From Medicago truncatula (taxonomy: Eukaryota > Streptophyta > Magnoliopsida > Fabales > Fabaceae): a stretch of DNA of 64,000 bases. A model generated the notes under the pieces. It had not been told where the DNA came from. It saw only the letters and a program-made list of their open reading frames with translations, and ran no database searches. Of the stretch, positions 31,251 through 52,590 are shown piece after piece. A program made the position numbers and the translations under genes. The stretch spans positions 6,533,501-6,597,500 of the forward strand of contig NC_053042.1 in NCBI RefSeq assembly GCF_003473485.1, written 5' to 3'. The stretch's first letter is position 1; every line of letters begins with the position of its first letter.

Positions 31251-33791
31251 GATGTTGCTTTTAAAACAGTATTTGAAACAAAACTTAACTAATGGGATTT
31301 TTTATTTTTATTTTTAAAAAAAATCTTGTAATATTTGGAAGGTTTTTAGTAAGTACAAAACAAAAATTCAAGTGAACCCTGATTGCAAGGATAATGTATA
31401 ATATATACAAGGTTCGAGATTCAAATCTCGATCACCACAAAAACAATTAATTAAAGTTACACTAATTGTCATTTTACGACGAGGATTTAAACTTAGTTCT
31501 TTGAGAATAAAATAGTATTTTTTTTATTGTTGTCATTTACCAATTAATCATCATTCCTAAGATTAGAAAGAAAAATTAAAGTTTTGTGATAATAAATCAA
31601 TTGATAGGGATAATATTATATGAAATATATATGCATGTCGGGTTTGAATATTAAATTCTTCAAGCATTAACATTCTTTTAAGAAAATGCTTATAACATTT
31701 CATTAATAATAACAGGTTCAATACATTTGGGTATATTAAAATAAACAAAGAGACTAGCTAGTAACGTGACTTCTTCTGCAAGTGTGCATGAGCAACCATG
31801 TTGGTTTGTCTTCTAACAAAATTCATCCTAGAGTTAGTAAAAAAAGAGTTGAATAAGGAACGACATGAAGTAATAATACACCCAAATTCAGAAGTGTCGT
31901 CCCGAGTAGCACAGAAAGCATCACACGTCAATTTGGAATCCGTTTCAAAACATTATCAAATTACATATCGCTTGACGACCGCAAAGCATAGTGTAATCGC
32001 AAAGCTTCATCAACATCAACTAAATAAAGACATTGGTAACTAGCAACATTGGGCAAAATAAAAGTACCTTCAGAGTCCCGAACATAAATACCAATGCCGA
32101 TGCAGTTGAAATGAGAAAGAAATGCAGCATCAAATTACACTTATAGCTACCCGCATCATTTGACCAAAAAAAAATACACCCTCCATCACTATTATAAGCA
32201 AAAATTTACATCTTAGATTCATTCATTTAATGATGCACATGATCTTTATTATAGACCACATACATTATTAAATAAATGAACCTAAAATATAAATTTTTGC
32301 TTATATTAGTAACCGGAGGATGTAGAAGCAACTTAGCATAGTTGACCCATTCACTAAGACCGAAATAAGCAGGTACAAACATTTTGGAAATAGTTAAATG
32401 AGCAGGTACAAACATTTTGACCCATTCAAAAAGCAAGTCTTGGTCAACTATTCGTGTTAATTTTAGTACTAATAGTTAATCTTTGGCAATTTGATCCCTT
32501 AAATAATTTTTAGGTTTCATTTTGGTCTCCTAATTATTAAAAGTTACGTTTTGGTCCCTCAAATATGCTTATGTCAGCTAATTTGGTTCCTCTCCAGTAA
32601 TTTTAACTCAAAATGTCTAAGGTGGACCAACATTATAGTGATCCACGGTAGACCTTCTTAATTTATTTAATTTTACATTTTAAAACAAAATAAACTATTG
32701 GATCATTAAAAACCATTGAATCTAATAATGAACCACGAACACATGATTTTTCTTTCTTTTTCTTCATATTCTTCCTTTTCTTTTGTTATAAGAATAGTTA
32801 ATCAATATAGTTAAATAATTTTTTTATCTTTACTAGTAAAAATGGCTTTAATTTTTAAGAGTGAATAGGTTAATTTGTCCTCGAATTTTCCATCATCATT
32901 CAATTTCGTCTTTAAATTTTTTGAAATAGCTAAATCGTACGTCTTCAATTTGCTTCATGCCTATCAATTAAGTTTTTCTATCATGTTCACACGTTTCGAC
33001 GTGCTGACGTGCACTGTTAAATATTGATGCGGCCGTCCACACCACCTTCTACATATGTGGGCACCAATTTGATAGTCAAATTTGACATCATCCTAAATTC
33101 ATAAAATTCTTCCAAAAATTCATAACTTCATTAAAAATTATAGAAATTCATCAAAATTTCATCTTACTCGTTTTTTTTTTTCTCGCATCAATCAACCTAA
33201 CTAACCACTCCAAAATGAGATTTCCCAAAATGAGAGAGAAAATCATATTTGAAAAAGTTGTATTCATCTCTTCTTCTTGATGTTCTTGTTGAAAAACTTT
33301 GAATTTCTTCTCCTTCCTTGGCTTGTTGTATTGGTTTAGATCTTATGACAATACAACATTTTCAGGGAATTGTTACAGCAAAACACTATCAACAGAAACT
33401 GTATCTTGATCTTCAAAGCCTGGTCTGAACACAAAATCATAAGACTCACACATCAACCTCACTGTTTCAATTCAACAAAGAATCATCACCTTCAAATCCA
33501 TCTAAAGTGCTCATAATAAGAGCCTTATCCTCCTTTTTAAGAACCCTCGTTACCCAAATCATGAACAATGGAATTCAAAACCTTAACATTGATAGACATA
33601 GAAGTAGAACCAGTAACAACAACAACAACAGTAGCATCAAAGGGGTTAAAAAAAGCAACCAGTTCTAACGGACAACATACAAAAAGAAAATAAAAACCAC
33701 TATTTAATTACAATCTGGTCTGGTATTTACAACACTATGAAATATATATGTATTATGGGTATCACGGTCATTCCAATGGTTAAAATTCCAG
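31251..33791. other. Intergenic region between CRK genes 2 and 3
   Basis: No intact gene. A B-box-like SINE remnant (ggttcgagattcaaatctcg) lies near 31409. A stretch at about 33430-33660 reads on the minus strand like decayed protein-coding sequence (VTGSTSMSINVKVLNSIVHD, then in another frame LKKEDKALIMSTLDGFEGDD); I do not recognise the family. Confidence 0.45.
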
Positions 33792-37016
<3,225 letters not shown>

Positions 37017-37068
37017 TGTTTAAGAAATAACAGACAATAATTATGGATGTTTGAAGCATTAAAATGTG

Positions 37069-37112
37069 GAATGAGTTTTATTTTATTTATTTTTTATTAC
37101 AAGGAGAATGAG
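37069..37112 (-). mobile_element. Poly-T micro-insertion in the 5' region of CRK gene 3
   Basis: gaatgag at 37069-37075 and 37106-37112 flanks 30 T-rich nt, at the same position as the insertion upstream of CRK gene 2. This suggests it predates their duplication. Confidence 0.6.
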
Positions 37113-37129
37113 CTTTCATTGAAAAAGAA

Positions 37130-37149
37130 TTTGGCCGGCTATAGATTCG
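37130..37149 (-). promoter_or_regulatory. Conserved 5' block of CRK gene 3
   Basis: Identical 20-mer to the block upstream of CRK gene 2, starting 114 nt upstream of the ATG. Confidence 0.6.
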
Positions 37150-37224
37150 ACTATTGCTAGCTTTTAAAACTATTCAACCAAAATTTCACTTTCGTTTTTA
37201 TACAACTACATAAACACTTACGTT

Positions 37225-38077
37225 AATTTTAGTAGTGATGGCAAAACAGACTCAACCGTCGGACCGACGGGTTTATTTTTGACAGAATGTATCGGAGTTT
37301 TGAATTTCCTTCTGGTTGACCCATCTCGTTTAACTCATTGAAAAAACGCGGCGGGTCGGGCAGGAACGAGGCTGGTTGGCCCACCAACTCATCAACTAGC
37401 TATTTTTATTTATTTTTTGTTTGATGAGTTTAGATAAAATTTTAAGTGGAGTAGCTCTATAACTCATCATAACCTAATGCAATAAAAAATAACTATTACC
37501 TAAATAAATTTAGGTTTTTTTTTTTTAACAGTGATTTGCTATCGTGAGAGTTGAAACACTGAGAAAGAAACTCTTTTAATGAGACAGTGAGGAGAGCACT
37601 GCTTCTGTTGTGCTTACTAGGGATCGTCATTGCCTCCGCTCCAACTCCTTGGTTGTTAGATTCATTGAGATTTGTTTTAGGTCGGTGAGTTTTAGTTTGA
37701 GACTTGTTAAATGTTGTTGGATTTATAATGGTGGCATTGCTACTATTAATTACAATGTTTTATTTTTTAATTATGTTGATAGTGTTGGATTTGTCTCATA
37801 TATAAGCTTGTTTTGACCACATATTTATTTGTTACCATTTTTTTTAAATAACAAGAACATAGTTTTTTATAACAAAATTGTCAAAAATATACATTAAAAA
37901 AGTATTTTTTACAGACCAACCATCAACTCGTGTGTCCGTCTCTGAGCTGGACGGGATATGAAATTTTGGACTCGACCACCTAAATTGACTCGACCTATCA
38001 TGTTCCATTTTAGACGAGCTTAAGTGGGGCGGGTCAAAACAGAGAGGCCGTTCCACTTTACTATCCCTAAATTTTAC
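37225..38077. mobile_element. hAT-like non-autonomous element, 837 bp
   Basis: Element 37233-38069 has ends tagtgatggcaaaac and (complement) tagggatagtaaagt, 10 of 15 matching, with GGGTCGGGC-rich subterminal DNA on both sides. It is flanked by 8-bp near-duplicates aattttag (37225-37232) and aattttac (38070-38077). An 8-bp duplication with a CAGGGATGGCAAA-like end suits the hAT superfamily. No transposase frame seen. It fills the gap between CRK genes 3 and 4. Confidence 0.65.
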
Positions 38078-38161
38078 TGTAGAATTCTAATGAAAAGTTA
38101 AAACAATTAATTATGCAAATACATCTAAAACTCTCTTCAATAGCTAATATTAAAATTTCAG

Positions 38162-41415
<3,254 letters not shown>

Positions 41416-41493
41416 TGTTTAACAAATAACAAACAATAATTATTGATGTTTCAAGCTTTAAAACGTGAACGAGTTTTTTTCATTAAAAAATAA

Positions 41494-41513
41494 TTTGGCC
41501 GGCTATATATTCG
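41494..41513 (-). promoter_or_regulatory. Conserved 5' block of CRK gene 4
   Basis: tttggccggctatatattcg, one base different from genes 2 and 3, starting 79 nt upstream of the ATG. The shorter distance reflects absence of the micro-insertion. Confidence 0.6.
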
Positions 41514-42638
41514 TCTGTTGCTAGTTTTTAAAACTATTTGAAACAAAATTTCACTTTCCTTTTTATAGAAGAAACTAACCTTTCTTAGATGGAGAAACAT
41601 CATATAATTAATATGCAATTTCTCATTTCTCCCTTAATATGTTAGTTTTGCTGCTAGTTTTCTTAGGAGAAAAAAAATTGGTATACATTAAGTGTAGATC
41701 TTTTTATGTTGTTTTGTATTTTTTGTCGAACTAGAGATTTAGTGATATTCATCAACTGTAATTTTTTTCTTCAAGCCATTATGTTTAACAAGGAACTACA
41801 TTCATCAGTCATTGATTCCTTAAGTACTCCAATAGAGCTTTAAGTATGTTGAAATCTAATTCTAAACTTGTATATGTTTTTGTTTTGTACTATGTTAGTT
41901 GGTTGTAATTTTTTATCAACTGTACTCCAATAGAGATTTAGTGATATTCATCAACTGTAATTTTTAAACGACCCCTAATTGCAAGGATGAAATATATATT
42001 TAAGCCCTCATTCTATTACTTCTAATCTCTTTCTCTCATACTCAATTTGTTAACCTTCTCTCTCAATTACACAAACCAAGATCAATTTGTTCACCAACAA
42101 AGTACGGTATTTTTTTGGGTTCAACGGAGAAATGCATAAGAATAAAGATAAAAGGTAAGAGAATAAAAATACGTAAATATCTTGAGTTTGATTGTATATC
42201 TAATGAATTGTACAATATCCGTATGTATAAGAAAAATTATTCATGCGGCCAATTGACATATCCTACAAATTTAGCCTTGCTACTATTTAATCGTGTATAG
42301 TGCATAAGTTTTCTCTCGTTGAAGGAGTATGTGGTGCCCCACGTTCGGCTAGTTTTCCATCCGTTGACAAATTCCAACATGCGTAGCCTCCGCACTATAA
42401 ACACGGAGCAAGAGTTGATTGCTTCATTATCCAATTCTACTAAACTTTGGCCAAGCCTGAAAACATAAAGACCCATGTACTTTTTCATTGACTCGAGAAA
42501 GAAATGGTTGACCCTTATTCGGCTGTGATACGCTCATCTAACTTGCTATCGGTTGAGGAAAACTCATCTACCCTTAAATCACCTATTTGTCAATTTCGAC
42601 TAACAAGATAATTTTTTTAGGCGTAAATATTACCCAAT

Positions 42639-42691
42639 AACAATATTTTTATTTTTATGTTTCCCTAAAAAAAAAAAAACAATATTTTTAT
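42639..42691 (+). mobile_element. Micro-insertion with poly-A tail and 14-bp direct repeat
   Basis: aacaatatttttat at 42639-42652 and 42678-42691 flanks 25 nt ending in ttccct plus a run of A. Plus-strand orientation. Confidence 0.6.
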
Positions 42692-43637
42692 GTTGTCAAA
42701 CAATTACATTGATAATCTAGATAGTATTATTTTTAGAGTTTAAAAAAAAAATAAACTACTTGGGTCATTTTGCTATATTTAATAAGAAAAAGTAATTTTC
42801 AAAGTTTGATAATAAATTGGCATAATTTTTAATTCATAATTTGGTACCCTAACTCTTGTAAATCAATTTAAATATACCAGTAATCTTGTAATTCAATTAT
42901 TGTTCCATTATTGCGCTTGCTTCGTGGATGATTAAGGTGCTGATTACGGTGTGGCTTTCTTTCATCTAGGTCCTGTTTGATTCAAGCCAACATCCTTTAA
43001 ACACTGAATATTCTCGTGTGTTATTCCTTCCTCGTAGTTGTTGTACTCAAGCTGTGGGATATTTTATGTTATAGATTCAACAATATTTGAATTTTTTAAA
43101 AGTTAAATTCATTATTTTTCACCATCTCTTAATGTAATATTTCTATTTTTTTTATCCTCTTAACTAATACCCTAAAACCATTCTTTAATATTATTATTTG
43201 ATTAAAATAAAAAAATGCACATTTATATTTTTAGGTGGTGTAAATTAACAGTATATTTAAATAAAAAATATAAGAGAACTTAGCTACTTAAACTCCTACT
43301 CTTTTCTTCTTTTAATATGGTCAATGAGTACTTCCTTCGATCTTAATTTTGCATTCCCTTCGTTCTAAATTATACGACATTTTGATTATTTTACACATAT
43401 TAAAAAGTTTACTAATAATTTTGTGTGAGAAAGAAATATTATGAGTTGTTTTACAAAATTATCTTTAATAAATGATATGAGAAAAATAAATTAAAGAATT
43501 GAAAGAAGGAAGAGTAATAAATAGTTCATGATATAATAGGAAATAGGAAAGGTAAAATTAATATTTCATTGATGTTTCAAAGCGACATATAATTTGAAAC
43601 AAATTTTTTTTCCCGCCATATATAATTTGAGACTGGG

Positions 43638-43736
43638 GAGTATTTTTTTTATGGTGTCGGGGATCGAATTTCAGACCTTGCACATATATTATGCATTGTT
43701 CTTACCAACTGCGTTAAGCTCACCGAACGAGTATTT
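43638..43736 (-). mobile_element. tRNA-derived SINE with 8-bp TSD
   Basis: Insertion 43646-43728 is flanked by gagtattt (43638-43645, 43729-43736). The minus strand reads an A-box-like TTAACGCAGTTGG and a B-box-like GAAATTCGATCCCCG. It is closely related to the SINE at 29978-30056. Confidence 0.7.
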
Positions 43737-43768
43737 AATTATATGATGAATATTGGTTAACTTAATAA

Positions 43769-44173
43769 GGGAACTTCTACGGTACACCGCAAATTAAGGT
43801 GTACCGGTACTCTCGCTTACAATTTTTATAAATTAACTATCATTTTTTATGAAAGAAAATAGGTGTTTGTTGACATATATATTTTAGAAAATATCATTTT
43901 ATAAGAAAAAATCATTTCATTTTTTAGAAAAATCATGCTAAATTTTTCTACATTTTATTGTAAAAAATAATCAAAATTCTCTATTATGAGTAATAAGAAT
44001 TCAGAAAAATCAAATTTTATTGTGTTGACGTTTTTGGTAAATAAAATTTAGTTACTATAATTATAGGTGATAGAAAATATTTTTTCCTATAAAAAAATAA
44101 TTCATTTAACTATTAATTTAAAAATTCGATGTACCAATACACTCAAATTGTTGGATGTACCATACTAATTATC
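43769..44173. mobile_element. MULE-type MITE, copy 1 (same family as 50210-50617)
   Basis: It starts gggaacttctacggtacac and ends near ttggatgtaccatac. About 400 bp align with the element at 50210 along the whole length, including cattttttatg(t/a)aagaaa, gtaaaaaataatcaa and ttcatttaactattaattta. The right end is diverged and a target duplication is not evident. Confidence 0.75.
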
Positions 44174-44321
44174 TTAAAATTAAAATTAAGACAAATAAGT
44201 CCAAGACTTCCTCCTTCCGTGGTCCAAAATGTTTGTAGCTGCTCATCATTTCAGTCTCAGTCAAAGCAAACGGGTCAACTACGCTACTGCTCTTCTTTTT
44301 CTTTCTAATTTTAGAAAACAC

Positions 44322-44386
44322 GAATTGACTGGTATTTTTTTTTTTTTTGTACAAAAGAGGGCAAAGCCCAGAATTGACTGGTATTT
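44322..44386 (-). mobile_element. 33-nt micro-insertion with 16-bp direct repeat
   Basis: gaattgactggtattt at 44322-44337 and 44371-44386 (exact) flanks a T-run followed by gtacaaaagagggcaaagccc. On the minus strand this is a short 3' end followed by poly-A. Confidence 0.75.
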
Positions 44387-44433
44387 AAAACCTTATCACA
44401 AGAACAAAAAACATTAAAATCAATTTCGCCATT

Positions 44434-44470
44434 AATTGTTCTAACTTTTTTTTTTTACAAATTGTTCTAA
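44434..44470 (-). mobile_element. 15-nt poly-T micro-insertion with 11-bp direct repeat
   Basis: aattgttctaa at 44434-44444 and 44460-44470 flanks a T-run ending aca. Confidence 0.6.
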
Positions 44471-44626
44471 TTTTTTAAATATTTTTATAAAGGGTTTGTC
44501 TAACATGTACAATATTACACAGGTTAAAGAAACTAAAAGTAACAACTTTTCTTGAAAAACAACAATTATTTATTAAAAAATTAAATATTTAATTTAAAAT
44601 GCGCAAGTTCTAAAAAATTGTTAAAC

Positions 44627-44667
44627 ATTAAATAGATCGATTTCTTCCTTAAAAAAAATTAAATAGA
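44627..44667 (+). mobile_element. 21-nt micro-insertion with poly-A tail and 10-bp direct repeat
   Basis: attaaataga at 44627-44636 and 44658-44667 flanks tcgatttcttcctt plus seven A. The cctt-A(n) end matches the micro-insertions near 52109 and 63105 in the opposite orientation. Confidence 0.55.
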
Positions 44668-45088
44668 CCCATTAATATTAAAAAGACAAAGTCTAGAATC
44701 TATATGATTTGGGTTTCCTACCGCCTAGAATTTTGTAACATGTCGCGACCATCAAATTCAAATCGATAATCGAGATGGTTTATAAATAAGGAAATTGCTC
44801 GTCTCACTTTTGAAACTGAAAAACATACTCCAACAGCAGTTAACCGTCATGCAACTTTTCGACAGTAGTCAAGTGTCATTTGACACTTTTTAGAGAAGTT
44901 CAATCATTTTTTAAATCGATTTAACCAATCTTAAAAATGTCAAACGACAATTAACCGTTGTCGAGCCAACGACAATTGATGAAGTTAGGTGTGTGAATTC
45001 CTATAAATAATTCTACTTATGTATAAAGAGAGAGAGTGGACAAACCGACAAATAGTGTGAGTACACTATTGGAGGCAATCCGGGTCCA

Positions 45089-45108
45089 ATCTATAGCCGG
45101 CCAAATTC
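45089..45108 (+). promoter_or_regulatory. Conserved 5' block of the kinase-less DUF26 gene
   Basis: aatctatagccggccaaatt, the complement of the block upstream of CRK genes 2-4, followed by the uninterrupted ctctcattccacattttaaagc. It ends about 75 nt upstream of the ATG. Confidence 0.6.
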
Positions 45109-45183
45109 TTTTTCAATAGAAGCTCTCATTCCACATTTTAAAGCTTGAAACATCCATAATTATTGTTTGTTATTTGTTATACA

Positions 45184-46215
45184 ATGTCTTCATTTCTTTG
45201 TTCTCTCCTTCTCATTTTCATTTTCACATCTCAACTCACCATAGCTACCACTGACACTGCAAACAAATTCCAATACTTCTGTGATCAAAATAATGATGGT
45301 GGTAACTACCCAACAAACAGCACCTACCACACAAACCTTAACACCCTTTTATCCACTCTCACTTCCAACAAAGATATCAACTACGGTTTCTATAATTCCT
45401 CTTATGGAAACAACACTGACAAAGTAAACGCGATTGGACTATGTAGAGGAGATGTCAAACTCAATGATTGTCAAAATTGCCTCAAAAATTCAACTGTTCT
45501 TCTAACACAACATTGTCAAAACCGAAAAGAAGCAATTGGATGGTACAACGATGAAGAATGCATGTTGCGTTACTCAAACCGTTCAATATTTGGTCTCAAC
45601 GAAATTGGACCTGCTTATTTTGTTTGGAATACAAACAACGCAACAAATGAGGTTGAGTTTAACAAAGTGGTGAATTTTTTTTTGGATAGTTTAAGAAATA
45701 GAGCTGCATCAGGGGACAGTGACCTTAAATATGCTGTAGGAAGTGATGAGGTTGGTCCAAGTAATAACCAAACCATATATGGTCTTGTTCAATGCACACC
45801 TGATTTGTCTAAAACATTATGTGATGATTGTTTGGTTCAATCTATCAAAGAAATTTCAAATTGTTGTAACAATAGGTTAGGTGCTAGAATTGTTAGACCC
45901 AGTTGTAATTTGAGATATGAAACCAATTCATTCTTCTATCAACCAACGCCATCAGATTCACCCTCGCCATCACCGGTGCCTGTGCCAGTGCCATCTTTCT
46001 CAACTCCTCCTCCGTTTGCACAAAACAATACTTCCTCTCAAGGTATTTATGGTGGTTTTTGTATGTGTTTTTACTATATCTTTGATATATTAAATATTTA
46101 ATGTCTCACTGTGTTAATTCTGGTTTTTGCAGATAAGGGCAACACGTCAAGAAATGTCGTCCCTGTAATTTTGTTGATGTTGATTTTATTGTGTTCATTG
46201 TTATCATCTTTTTGA
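45184..46215 (+). CDS. Kinase-less DUF26 protein (cysteine-rich repeat secretory type) with hydrophobic tail
   Basis: Two exons, 45184-46042 and 46133-46215 (TGA at 46213), giving 313 residues. Exon 1 is closely similar to exon 1 of CRK genes 2-4: signal peptide MSSFLCSLLLIFIFTSQL, two DUF26 domains (CRGDVKLNDCQNC, CTPDLSKTLCDDC), and a Pro/Ser-rich linker with PVPVPVPS. Exon 2 encodes DKGNTSRNVV then a hydrophobic stretch (PVILLMLILLCSLLSSF) and stops. No kinase follows. A C-terminal hydrophobic tail after small residues fits a GPI-anchor signal or a bare membrane anchor, so the protein probably displays its DUF26 domains at the cell surface. Sequence just past the stop (aagaacaaggaaagccaagg) resembles the end of the CRK transmembrane exon, so the tail looks derived from it. 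Transcription is unproven. Confidence 0.85.
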
Positions 46216-47161
46216 TCAATTAAGAACAAGGAAAGCCAAGGAAATAATTTGAATGTACTACTATGTATTGCATATTAAAGGAAACTCAAGGAAATAATTT
46301 GAATATCATGTTGGTGTAAATAAATAAAGGTGAACGACCATACAACACCCTAAAGTTTTGTTGAGAATATCATGTTGCATATTCTGCTTCTACATGTTTT
46401 ACCATTCTCTTTTTATGTTACTGTGGGATGCTACAAATTGTGTTTTGCTATTGATATAGATGCTACTGTCAAAATATACAAGAGAAATAAGATATTATGC
46501 TACTGTTATTCTAAAATAAATTACTTTGATGCTAAAATTTTATGCTATTGTGATTTGGTTCTAAAAATTTACAGTTTAAATTATAAACAGAAAAAAGCAA
46601 AGTTACCGGCATGTTTTACGGATGAGGAAGGTGAAAATATAGATGTTACATCAAATGTAGTTTACATAAAAGTATTTTAAAATGTTCTTTAGTTAATTGC
46701 GTATAATGTATAAATTTGAGGGAGTCAATTTTGAGGTGGTCCAAGCACAAGACAAGAATAAATATGATTACTGGGGACTTTGGAAGTCACTATCTTCCCT
46801 ACCAGTGATAGCAACTGGTGATTGCATTACACTCACAAGCATCCAAGAAGGAGCAATTGAATGTGTTGAAATTAAGAAAGACTTTGACTAATCAAAATAA
46901 AAAAAGGGTGACATAATTTGACTAGTAGTACCAATAGTATTAGGTTTGAGTTGGTTTTGATTTGATCCAATCTAAATATTAAAACTAATATATCATTCAA
47001 AAGAATTGATCTTGACTTTCAACTTGACTATACAAAAAATGTAATACGACATCTATTGCAACAGAAAGACCCTCCATTCTAAAATAAATGATGTCTTAGG
47101 TATTTTTTACAAGCCCTTGATCATTGCAACATAGAAGCTCATGATTCAAAGAACAACCAAT
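46216..47161. other. Intergenic region, no supported gene
   Basis: Short open frames at 46372-46680 and 46697-46891 have no domain I recognise. No CRK kinase exons remain here, although they would be expected at this position if the preceding gene had kept its ancestral layout. Confidence 0.5.
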
Positions 47162-49928
<2,767 letters not shown>

Positions 49929-50200
49929 ATTCTGATCATATAGGTGATAGCTATAATACATAGTCGATTCGATTTCAGAATAATAAATTTAATTCCTCAC
50001 GTACGACATTGTGTATAGGAACTCATTTAAGTGCTAATTTGAATAATAGTTTACAAATTATGGTTTGATCAAACAGGAATGTAACTTTCCTTTGCCAAAC
50101 ATGTAGTTTATATATCCTAAGGTGTAAAATTTTGATAAGTGCCTTGTGTGAAGAAGGTTTTTAAATTATGAGAGAACTACATTCTGTCATATGCATAGGT

Positions 50201-50626
50201 AATCTTGTGGGGAATTTCTACGGTACACTCACAAAGTGAGGTGTACCGATACTCTCGTTTCATAATTTCACAAATTAACGATCATTTTTTATGTAAGAAA
50301 TAACTATTTTTCAATATTTATATTTTATAGAACATCATTTCGTAAGAAAAAACATCATTTCATTGTTTATAAGAATCATAGTAATTTTTTTACATATTAT
50401 CGTAAAAAATAATCAATGTTCTCAATCGTGAGTGATAAAATTAAAAAAAAATATAATTTAATATCGTTGACACTTTTGATGAATAAGATTTAGTTATTAT
50501 AATTATAAGTGATAAAAAAACAATATTTTTCTACAAAAAACAACTCATTTAACTATTAATTTAAGGAGTGAGTGTATCGGTACACTCAAATATATTGGGT
50601 GTACCATAGAATTTGCCAATCTTGTG
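50201..50626. mobile_element. MULE-type MITE, copy 2, 408 bp, 9-bp TSD
   Basis: Element 50210-50617 has ends gggaatttctacggtacac and (complement) ggcaaattctatggtacac. It is flanked by the exact 9-bp duplication aatcttgtg (50201-50209 and 50618-50626). Same family as 43769-44173. Confidence 0.9.
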
Positions 50627-52274
50627 ACCATATAAGACTAGCTCAAATGCACACTTGTTGAGAAAAAAAACAGAACAACTAAACTAATTCCTAACTTAAT
50701 GGTAAAACAAATTCACAAAAAAATGAAGCAATCAAGAGGGTTTAGCATATTCCAAACCTTGTTGAGAATATCAACAGAAGTGTATGTACTTACTGGTGAG
50801 CCTTTAGCATGCAGGCTTTAAAGTGAATTGTTCATCTGAAATAACATTCCAAGATTTTAACATTTGTAAGTGCTTGGCTATATTTTCAACAACAAACCTT
50901 GGCAATCTATATTTCTATCCCAACTAGAAACATGTTGTATGGACCAGATTTTTTTAGCTATTGCTAATTGCACCCACAATTTATCCAGATTAACTATTAC
51001 TTGCCAAATAAGCTTCAACGAGAAATTTTAGAGTTTTAAAGTTTAATCACCCTATGATAGCATCAAATGAAATTCCGACGGATGGTTTCAGCTTCTTTGC
51101 ACACTGAAAAGAAAATGACATTGGATTGCATATCATAGCCTCAAATACTAGCTTTAAACATTTTGAAACAATTAATAATGAATATTTTTGCGACGAATCA
51201 AACCCGGTATCCTGAGATTTACAACAGTCATACATCCTGCCTACCAACACTTACGCAAGACCCATGTGGGTAATGAATATTTTTGTATGAGATTTGATAT
51301 AATTGTAGGGAAATCAATTCAAATTTTCAAATAAATACAAATGAGTTAAAATTTAAGAGGTACATTTTCAGAGGTGGATGAATGTGTCTTGATACTTAGA
51401 AAATCTCACAATTATAAGAAAGAGGTGAGACAATTGATCTCCACCAATGAGTAATACACACCAACATTGAAGTTGGATTCAGTTAGTCGAGTTAGTGTTG
51501 AAATATTGGAAACATAAACTATTGTTTGAGATTGTTGGTAGTATTGAGACTCTAATCGTTTTATATACAGCCACGACGGGTCAAACATTCGACCATTTTG
51601 CAATTGTCCTTTTATGACATTAGTGTCACAAGAAAATTGCCTAATAAAATCAATATGGTGCAACAAGAGGATTTTGCTTTTGAGTGTTGCTATATATAGC
51701 GAACACACTTTCACAATGCATTGCGAACGTAGCATCACCATTGGATCTTCATATCACACAATACATGGGTGGTTGGAACTAAGTACTAGAATTTGCTCAA
51801 TACACATGTCAGTGTCGGGATATCCTCGGGACAAATTTTTCGCTATATGTAGCATTAACCTTTGCTTTTATATCGGCGAATATGAAAGACTTCATTCTAT
51901 TTGCTCTCATTGTTATATTATTGAACACTCTGCCACACATAATTACAAGAAGGTTAATTTGCTAAAATGAGTTATAAACTAAAGAAACACATCAAACTTT
52001 CTCTAAAATTATTGCATTACAGATTACAGTTTATGGATAGATTCCCTTAATGTGAACAAAAAAAATGTACAAAAATAGACTGACACCCACTATTTAAACT
52101 TAACTGAAATATTTTTTTTTAAGGAAACTTAACTGAACTAATAAAAATAAAAAGTGCATAAACCAAATAACCTTCCTGAAGTACCTGCACATGCACTGTA
52201 CGAATCAACATCACGGATTCAAGCAAAAGAATAGCCAATTAACACAACATGAAGATAATCATGAAGATAAGAAG
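50627..52274. other. Intergenic region, no supported gene
   Basis: Open frames at 51412-51741 (minus) and 51614-51970 (plus) overlap each other and show no known domain. A micro-insertion at 52096-52137 is listed separately. Confidence 0.5.
52096..52137 (-). mobile_element. 16-nt poly-T micro-insertion with 13-bp direct repeat
   Basis: aaacttaactgaa at 52096-52108 and 52125-52137 flanks a T-run ending aagg. Confidence 0.65.
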
Positions 52275-52463
52275 TAGTTAGGACAATAACTTGCGTAGCA
52301 AGTTATCTAGCTTTAGTTAGTTTCAGTTAGTTACAAGAGCTTTACTACTCTATGCTTTGTCTCACTGTAATATAGTGCACCTCCTAGAAGCTATATAAGT
52401 TGTAATCAACACTGATTCACAATCTAATGAGAATAATATTCATTCATTTTCTCTCTCATAATA

Positions 52464-52472
52464 TGGTATCAG
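52464..52472 (+). other. Copia primer-binding site
   Basis: tggtatcag, the classic match to the 3' end of initiator tRNA-Met, five bases after the probable LTR end. Confidence 0.75.
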
Positions 52473-52590
52473 TGACTTTTCCCAAACCGTTGGAAAAGTT
52501 TGTTACGATCCAATTCAATCGCTTCCGCCATTAAAGCTTCCTTTTGAAGCTTCTTTCTTCTTCTTTCTTCTTGCTTCTCTTTGAAGCTTC

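Larger units (their letters stand above)
41514..43768. other. Intergenic region between the inverted halves of the CRK cluster
   Basis: No supported gene. gagatttagtgatattcatcaactgtaatttt occurs twice (about 41732 and 41932; only its first 20 bases are needed to find it). Two small insertions are listed separately. Confidence 0.5.

Noticed and set aside
46372-46891. Two short plus-strand frames downstream of the kinase-less gene
   Set aside because: Different frames, no known domain, and no sign of CRK kinase exons; composition is like the flanks.
51412-51970. Overlapping frames on both strands before the copia element
   Set aside because: No domain on either strand and mutual overlap; nothing favours one as real.
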